Assembly (NCBI RefSeq): GCF_002796975.1
Contig: NZ_PEKV01000004.1
Span: 311,561 to 375,560, forward strand
Source: Ferrovibrio sp.
Lineage (GTDB): Bacteria; Pseudomonadota; Alphaproteobacteria; Ferrovibrionales; Ferrovibrionaceae
Reading direction: 5' to 3'
DNA length: 64,000 nt
Part shown: positions 59,921-64,000 of the stretch, one piece after another
How the letters are laid out: every line of letters starts with the position of its first letter
Position numbering within the stretch: the stretch's first letter is position 1
Notes under the pieces: generated by a model
Database searches by the model: none
What the model saw: only the letters and a program-made list of their open reading frames with translations
Told to the model about the DNA's origin: nothing
Made by a program: the position numbers and the translations under genes

Positions 59921-60843
59921 GCGGCGCCCCGCTCGCGCTCCTTGCGCGCCCGGTCTGAGCTGTACCAGGGCAGAACCCGACCGCCGACCTGACCGCCAAG
60001 CATCTCACGCGCCAGCGCCGCCGCATCGACCAGTCCCGCGAGCGAGAGCCCGGTCTCGTAACCGCTTTGCTCCAGCATCAACGCAAGATCTTCGGTCGCC
60101 AGATTGCCCGAGGCGCCCGGTGCGAAGGGGCAGCCACCCAGCCCGCCGATAGAAGCGTCGAATTTCCGGACACCGGATTTCAGCGCCACCCAGCTGAGCG
60201 CGAGGCCCATGGCGCGGGTGTCGTGAAAATGAGCGGCCAGCCGCGACGCGCCGAACTGCTCAACCGCGGCGCCGAACAGGCGCTCGACCTGGGCCGGGTT
60301 GCCGGCGCCGATCGTATCGGCCAACGCGATCTCGTCCGCACCGGCATCGACCATTTTCTGCGCCAGATGCAGCACGACGGCCTGATCGGTGCGCCCTTCA
60401 TAGGGGCAGGCGCAGGCGGCGGCGATATAGGCGCGGCAGAAGATGCCGTCCTGCTTCGCCGCGAGAATGACGGCAATGCATTCATCGGTCGCCGTCTGCA
60501 GCGACATGCCGATATTCTTCTGGTTCAGGGTTTCGGTGGCGGACAGCACCACGGCGACTCCCTTCATTTCCGCTTCACGAGCGCGGGCATAGCCGCGCCG
60601 GTTCGGCACCAGCGCCGTGATATGCACCGCCGGGTCGGCCGGAATGGCGGCCACCAGCTCCGCGGCATCCGCCATGGCAGGCACGGCCTTGGGGCTGACA
60701 AAGCTGGTCAGCTCGAAATCCGCGACGCCCGCCTTGCGCAGCGCCAGATAAAGCGTCTGCTTCTCCTTTACGGAGAGGCGCTTCGGATGGTTCTGCAGGC
60801 CATCGCGCAGACCAACTTCGTTGATGATTACCCGATTCTGCAT
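59917..60843 (-). CDS. HMG-CoA-lyase-family enzyme (hydroxyacyl-CoA lyase)
   Basis: The 308-residue HMGL-like TIM barrel has the substrate/metal motif NEVGLRDGLQN near the start, FELTSFVSPKAVPAM, DTIGAGNP, AHFHDTRAMGL and the catalytic loop GLGGCPFAPGASGN, all intact. It splits a 3-hydroxy-3-methylacyl-CoA-like ester to acetyl-CoA (or pyruvate-type) fragments. The ATG at 60841-60843 follows GGAGAAGCG. A longer start gives 320 residues. Next to a CoA-transferase that could activate its substrate, it is likely the last carbon-cutting step. Confidence 0.9.
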   Translation of the reverse strand: MQNRVIINEVGLRDGLQNHPKRLSVKEKQTLYLALRKAGVADFELTSFVSPKAVPAMADAAELVAAIPADPAVHITALVPNRRGYARAREAEMKGVAVVLSATETLNQKNIGMSLQTATDECIAVILAAKQDGIFCRAYIAAACACPYEGRTDQAVVLHLAQKMVDAGADEIALADTIGAGNPAQVERLFGAAVEQFGASRLAAHFHDTRAMGLALSWVALKSGVRKFDASIGGLGGCPFAPGASGNLATEDLALMLEQSGYETGLSLAGLVDAAALAREMLGGQVGGRVLPWYSSDRARKERERGAA

Positions 60844-60871
60844 GTCCGCTTCTCCATCGCCTCGCCGCGGG

Positions 60872-62071
60872 TCAGGCAATCACACCCTGCTGGCGCAGCG
60901 CGGCGATTTCGGCCGACGACATGCCGCCAAGCGTCTGCATCACGTCATCGGTATCCGCACCTAGCGTCGGCGGCGAGCTATAGGACTCTTCCGCATAGTC
61001 GCTCATCTTCACCGGGTTGCCGGGCATTTCGACAACCTTGCCCGAACCGAGCGCGACCGAAACCACCATGTTGCGGGCGCGCACCTGCTCGTCGTTGAGC
61101 GCATGCGACAGGTCGTTGACCGGCGCACAGGGGATGCGGCGCTGCTCCAGCAGGGTGAGCCAGTGTTCGCAGGGATGCCGCATGAAATGTTCCTGTAGCC
61201 GGCCGTTGATGAAATCCTTGTCGGCCAGGCGGGCGGGCTGGCCGGCAAATTTCGGATCGGCGAGATCCGGATCGCCCAACATGTCGACCAGCGCGGTCCA
61301 GAAATTGTCAGTGATCACAGCGATGATCAGGTCGCGGCTGGCCGTGCGATAGGTGTCGTAGGGCACATGGACGAAATGCCCGTTGCCAGCGCGGCCCGGG
61401 CTCTTGCCCGACAGGAGATACATGGTCGCCATGTAGTTCAGCATCGAAATCTGGGCATCGAGCATCGAGATATCGACATGCTGGCCGCGGCCGGTGGTCG
61501 CGCGGGCATGCACGGCCGACAGAATTCCGATGGCGCCCAGCAAGCCGCCGCCCAGATCGCCGATCGGTATGCCGGCGCGTAGCGGACGACCGTCGGCTTC
61601 GCCGGTCAGCGACATGCCGCCGCCCATACCCTGCGCGACCATGTCGAAAGCCGGTCGGTTCTTGCCGGGGCCGTCATTGCCGAAACCGCTGATCGAACAG
61701 GTGATGATGCGCGGATTGATGGCGGACACGGTTTCGTAGTCGATGCCGATACGCTTGGCGACGCCGGGGCTGAAATTCTCCACGATCACATCAGCATTGC
61801 GGACGAGGCGATAAAACACCGCCCGCCCCTCTTCCGACTTCATGTCGATGCAGACGCTGCGCTTGTTGCGCGCCAACGTCAGGAAATAGGCGCCCATGCC
61901 ATCGCGGGAATTCTCCGGGTCGCGGGCCAGCAGCTTGCGCGTGCCCTCACCGGTGCCCGGAGGCTCGATCTTGATGGTCTGCGCTCCCAGATCGGCCAGC
62001 AGCATGGTGCCGTAAGGCCCGGAGAGCATATGTGTGAAATCGAGAACGATCAGATCTGAAAGCGGCTTCAT
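60872..62071 (-). CDS. CaiB/BaiF-family (class III) CoA-transferase
   Basis: The 399-residue formyl-CoA-transferase-type enzyme opens LSDLIVLDFTHMLSGPYGTMLLADLGA, then IKIEPPGTGE, NKRSVCIDMKSEEGR, with the catalytic Asp in AFDMVAQGMGG. It moves CoA between acids through a mixed anhydride. It lies 28 bases before the lyase gene and follows GntR by 29 bases. Likely activates a carboxylate for the lyase, for example a methylmalate-like or hydroxyglutarate acid. Confidence 0.92.
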   Translation of the reverse strand: MKPLSDLIVLDFTHMLSGPYGTMLLADLGAQTIKIEPPGTGEGTRKLLARDPENSRDGMGAYFLTLARNKRSVCIDMKSEEGRAVFYRLVRNADVIVENFSPGVAKRIGIDYETVSAINPRIITCSISGFGNDGPGKNRPAFDMVAQGMGGGMSLTGEADGRPLRAGIPIGDLGGGLLGAIGILSAVHARATTGRGQHVDISMLDAQISMLNYMATMYLLSGKSPGRAGNGHFVHVPYDTYRTASRDLIIAVITDNFWTALVDMLGDPDLADPKFAGQPARLADKDFINGRLQEHFMRHPCEHWLTLLEQRRIPCAPVNDLSHALNDEQVRARNMVVSVALGSGKVVEMPGNPVKMSDYAEESYSSPPTLGADTDDVMQTLGGMSSAEIAALRQQGVIA

Positions 62072-62100
62072 TTGTCACTCAACGCACAGGTTGAAAATCA

Positions 62101-62805
62101 TCAGGCATTCGCTGCCAGCGGCGGCTGGTCTTCGCGCTTCCGCTGCGCGGCTACCAGGGCATGCTTGGCAGACAGCACATGCGCCTTCATCACCGCTTCG
62201 GCCCAGGCTGGATCGCGCGCCTCAAAAGCCGCGACCAGTTCGATATGGTGGCCCAGGCTGCGCCGCAGCTGATCTTCCGAATAGCAGTTGAAGGTCCGCA
62301 GCACGATCGGCAGTTCGACCAGTTGGCCCATCAGACGGCTGAGGCGCGGGCTGTCGGCCGCGGCGAGAATGGACTTGTGAAAATTGTCGTTCAGCTGGGC
62401 GATGCGCTCGAGGAATTGACTGCCGCCTTCGTTGAGCGTCACTTCCATGGTTCTAGCCAAGGTGCGTAGCGTCGCCACCGTGGCATCGCTGATCCGCTCG
62501 GCGGCAAGGGCTGCGACCGAACTTTCCAGCGTCGCGCGTAGATCAAACAACTGAACCAGATCGTCCACCGACCACTTCGCGACCACGGCCCCGATATTGG
62601 GAGTCAGCTCCACCATGCCTTCCTGGGCCAGACGGCGGACCGCTTCGCGCACCGGCGTGCGGCTGACCCCGACATCGACCGCCAGGTCTTCCTCGATCAG
62701 CCGGGCGCCCTGCGGCAGCACGCCACTGATGATCCGCGCGCGGATTTCCGAATAGGCCTTCTCGACTGCACTGCTAGCCATGCGCGGCGCGCCCTGTCGG
62801 AACAT
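62101..62805 (-). CDS. GntR-family regulator, FCD (FadR-like) type
   Basis: The 234-residue regulator has an N-terminal winged helix (AYSEIRARIISGVLPQGARLIEEDLA, then VSRTPVREAVRRLAQEGMVEL, about residues 17-65) and an all-helical FCD effector domain (LFDLRATLESSVAALAAERI, FHKSILAAADSPRL). ATG at 62805 follows AAGGA. It sits inside the operon between the maleate-isomerase-like and CoA-transferase genes, so it probably controls this set, with an organic acid as effector. Confidence 0.92.
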   Translation of the reverse strand: MFRQGAPRMASSAVEKAYSEIRARIISGVLPQGARLIEEDLAVDVGVSRTPVREAVRRLAQEGMVELTPNIGAVVAKWSVDDLVQLFDLRATLESSVAALAAERISDATVATLRTLARTMEVTLNEGGSQFLERIAQLNDNFHKSILAAADSPRLSRLMGQLVELPIVLRTFNCYSEDQLRRSLGHHIELVAAFEARDPAWAEAVMKAHVLSAKHALVAAQRKREDQPPLAANA

Positions 62806-62828
62806 GCGTCATTCCTTCCGCTTCACCC

Positions 62829-63581
62829 CTAGTAGCGTGACAGCAGGCTGCCCCAGCCTTCGATCCGGTCTTCGATTCCACTGGCACGCAATGCATCCCA
62901 GTATATCGCAGTATTGATGGCGATAACCGGCTTCGACAGCCAGGTTTCCGCGATTCCCGCCAGCCGGGCCATCGCCAGGTTGGTACCGACCTGGATGATG
63001 GCATCCACGTCGGGCTGGTTGACCTCCAGAATCGCCTCTTTCAGCCGCGCCTCACTGACATGGGCGATCTTGACTGGGCTCTCGCATTTCAAGCCGACGA
63101 TGCGGGCCACCTTGTAGCCGTATTCCTCGAAGAAGCGCACGACATTGCGGTCGCCCACCGGCTGGTAGGGCGTAATCACCGCAATGGTCTTCGCATTGAA
63201 AAGGTCCAGCGCACGGCGGCAGGCATCCGATCCCATCGACACCGGCAGTTTCGTGTGCTGCTCCAGCTCGGCCTTCAGCCGCAGCGAGGCGGCATAGCCG
63301 TCCCAGAAGGTCTCCGCCGAAATGCCCAGCACGATCCGGTCCGGTTCGCAGGACATTACGGAATCGACGGCCTGGATCTGTGCCGCCGCGATCAGCTCGA
63401 TCAGGCGGTTGAAATCGTCGTCGTTGTTGAGGGCGATGTTCGGGATGGCGATGCGGCTGATATGGTTGGTGACGCCGGGAACCCGCATGCCGTCGAATTC
63501 CGGCTGCACGCTGGTGTTGGTCGATGGCACCAGAACGCCGAATTTCGCTCGCCAGCCAAGACTGTCGGTACTGTTGTTCAT
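62829..63581 (-). CDS. Maleate-isomerase/arylmalonate-decarboxylase-like protein without the two catalytic cysteines
   Basis: The 250-residue member of the Asp/Glu racemase superfamily, maleate cis-trans isomerase/AMDase branch, has the substrate loop FGVLVPSTNTSVQPEF, conserved AINTAIYWDALR and other scaffold motifs. In NicE-type isomerases Cys lies at two sites, a GCTS-type and an SCTN-type motif. Here they read LGISAETFW and QVGTNLA, so both cysteines are gone. ATG at 63579-63581 (MNNSTDSLGW) is preferred over an earlier GTG start that overlaps the upstream gene. Function unknown; it may use another mechanism or serve as a binding protein. Confidence 0.85.
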   Translation of the reverse strand: MNNSTDSLGWRAKFGVLVPSTNTSVQPEFDGMRVPGVTNHISRIAIPNIALNNDDDFNRLIELIAAAQIQAVDSVMSCEPDRIVLGISAETFWDGYAASLRLKAELEQHTKLPVSMGSDACRRALDLFNAKTIAVITPYQPVGDRNVVRFFEEYGYKVARIVGLKCESPVKIAHVSEARLKEAILEVNQPDVDAIIQVGTNLAMARLAGIAETWLSKPVIAINTAIYWDALRASGIEDRIEGWGSLLSRY

Positions 63582-63589
63582 GATCTGCC

Positions 63590-64000
63590 TCACGACCACA
63601 GGACGAGGTCGCGATTCGGCATCCGGCCGATGAAGGAACCGATGGATATCCGGTTCCGTCCCGGTCCGCCGACGCCGCCGGCAATCTCGTGGGGATTTCG
63701 CGTGTTGAAGATCACGACATCGCCCTTGTTGGGCGTGAAGGTGTATTTCGGCGCGCCTTCGACGATTGCGGCATCGAGCCCGTAGCTCTTGGGGATTTCG
63801 CCGGGCGCGCAGTCCGGGCTCCAGGGCGCGTTATGCACCGTCGTCTCACCGCCGCTGACCAGTTCCTGGGCGTAGAAATTCCAGCCCAGCTGCCCGTCGA
63901 TGCGCGAGATATCGTAGGTCGGCGAATTCAGCGGCGCCCAGTCGGCATGCAGGTCGACGCCTTCGCCGGCGACACGCGCGATGCCGGCATAGTAGCGGCC
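63590..64000 (-). CDS. 2-oxoglutarate/Fe(II)-dependent oxygenase, C-terminal part (start beyond window)
   Basis: Only the last 136 residues lie in the window. They show the iron ligands HxD in VDLHADWAPL and the distal His in NTRNPHEIAGG, with a 2-oxoglutarate-binding Arg in RISIGSFIGR, the layout of prolyl-hydroxylase/phytanoyl-type non-heme oxygenases. The gene is open from the window edge to its TGA at 63590-63592. It is nine bases upstream of the maleate-isomerase-like gene and so begins or extends this operon. Likely hydroxylates a carboxylate or amine substrate; exact activity unknown. Confidence 0.85.
   Translation of the reverse strand, partial: GRYYAGIARVAGEGVDLHADWAPLNSPTYDISRIDGQLGWNFYAQELVSGGETTVHNAPWSPDCAPGEIPKSYGLDAAIVEGAPKYTFTPNKGDVVIFNTRNPHEIAGGVGGPGRNRISIGSFIGRMPNRDLVLWS

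Noticed and set aside
1-64000. CRISPR arrays, transposases, tRNA or rRNA genes
   Set aside because: No direct-repeat array, no IS-like terminal repeats with a transposase frame, and no tRNA or rRNA-like sequence was recognised.

Overview
This GC-rich 64 kb window is from a free-living, respiratory, metabolically versatile proteobacterium. An alphaproteobacterium of the Rhodospirillales type is most likely. The basis is a ccoNOQP operon with a ccoI-ccoS tail, a DUF2189 gene inside it, many ABC, TRAP and Bug-type solute receptors, and tightly coupled operons with ATGA and TGATG overlaps. There is no rRNA or tRNA, so the taxonomy is inference. I saw no CRISPR array, insertion sequence, prophage or origin.

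Layout. (A) 1-12513, minus strand: a GntR/UTRA regulator, then a receptor gene and livHMGF transporter genes, then a catabolic block of two aconitase-like subunits, an isocitrate-lyase/PEP-mutase-type lyase, hydantoinase B, a Bug receptor and hydantoinase A (cut by the window edge). (B) 12633-17200, minus: a second complete Liv transporter. (C) 17340-24173, minus: the cbb3 oxidase operon ccoN-O-Q-P, a 60-residue membrane protein, a DUF2189 protein, ccoI and ccoS. (D) 24605-27598: an Lrp/AsnC regulator divergent from an AceE-like E1 ketoacid dehydrogenase. (E) 27909-37659: two divergent ferric-ion/phosphonate-type ABC importers, one with tandem duplicated receptors. (F) 37646-44511: a LysR regulator divergent from MFS transporter, pyrK, pyrD, M20 amidohydrolase, pyrC and MarR genes. 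(G) 45078-55947: an RpiR regulator divergent from a third Liv transporter, which carries an odd short ABC ATPase, followed by cupin, Gfo/Idh, SDR, aldehyde dehydrogenase and HpcH aldolase genes. (H) 56272-64000, minus: a 2OG-Fe(II) oxygenase (cut), a maleate-isomerase-like protein, a GntR/FCD regulator, CaiB-type CoA-transferase, HMG-CoA-lyase-like enzyme, NIPSNAP protein, Asp/Glu-racemase-like protein, TRAP DctQM and an isochorismatase-family amidohydrolase.

The most striking system is F. The four enzymes form a complete route orotate -> dihydroorotate -> N-carbamoyl-aspartate -> aspartate, beside a transporter and a local regulator. This reads as a dedicated orotate (or dihydroorotate) catabolic operon and not as pyrimidine biosynthesis. 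Blocks A, G and H look like separate import-plus-degradation modules for organic acids, amides or sugar acids whose substrates cannot be named from sequence.

Three regulatory patterns recur or stand out. Each Liv operon has a perfect GC-rich hairpin between the receptor gene and livH. The RpiR divergent promoter holds three GAAT/ATTC palindromes. The Lrp/E1 promoter holds two TTTGC-type palindromes.
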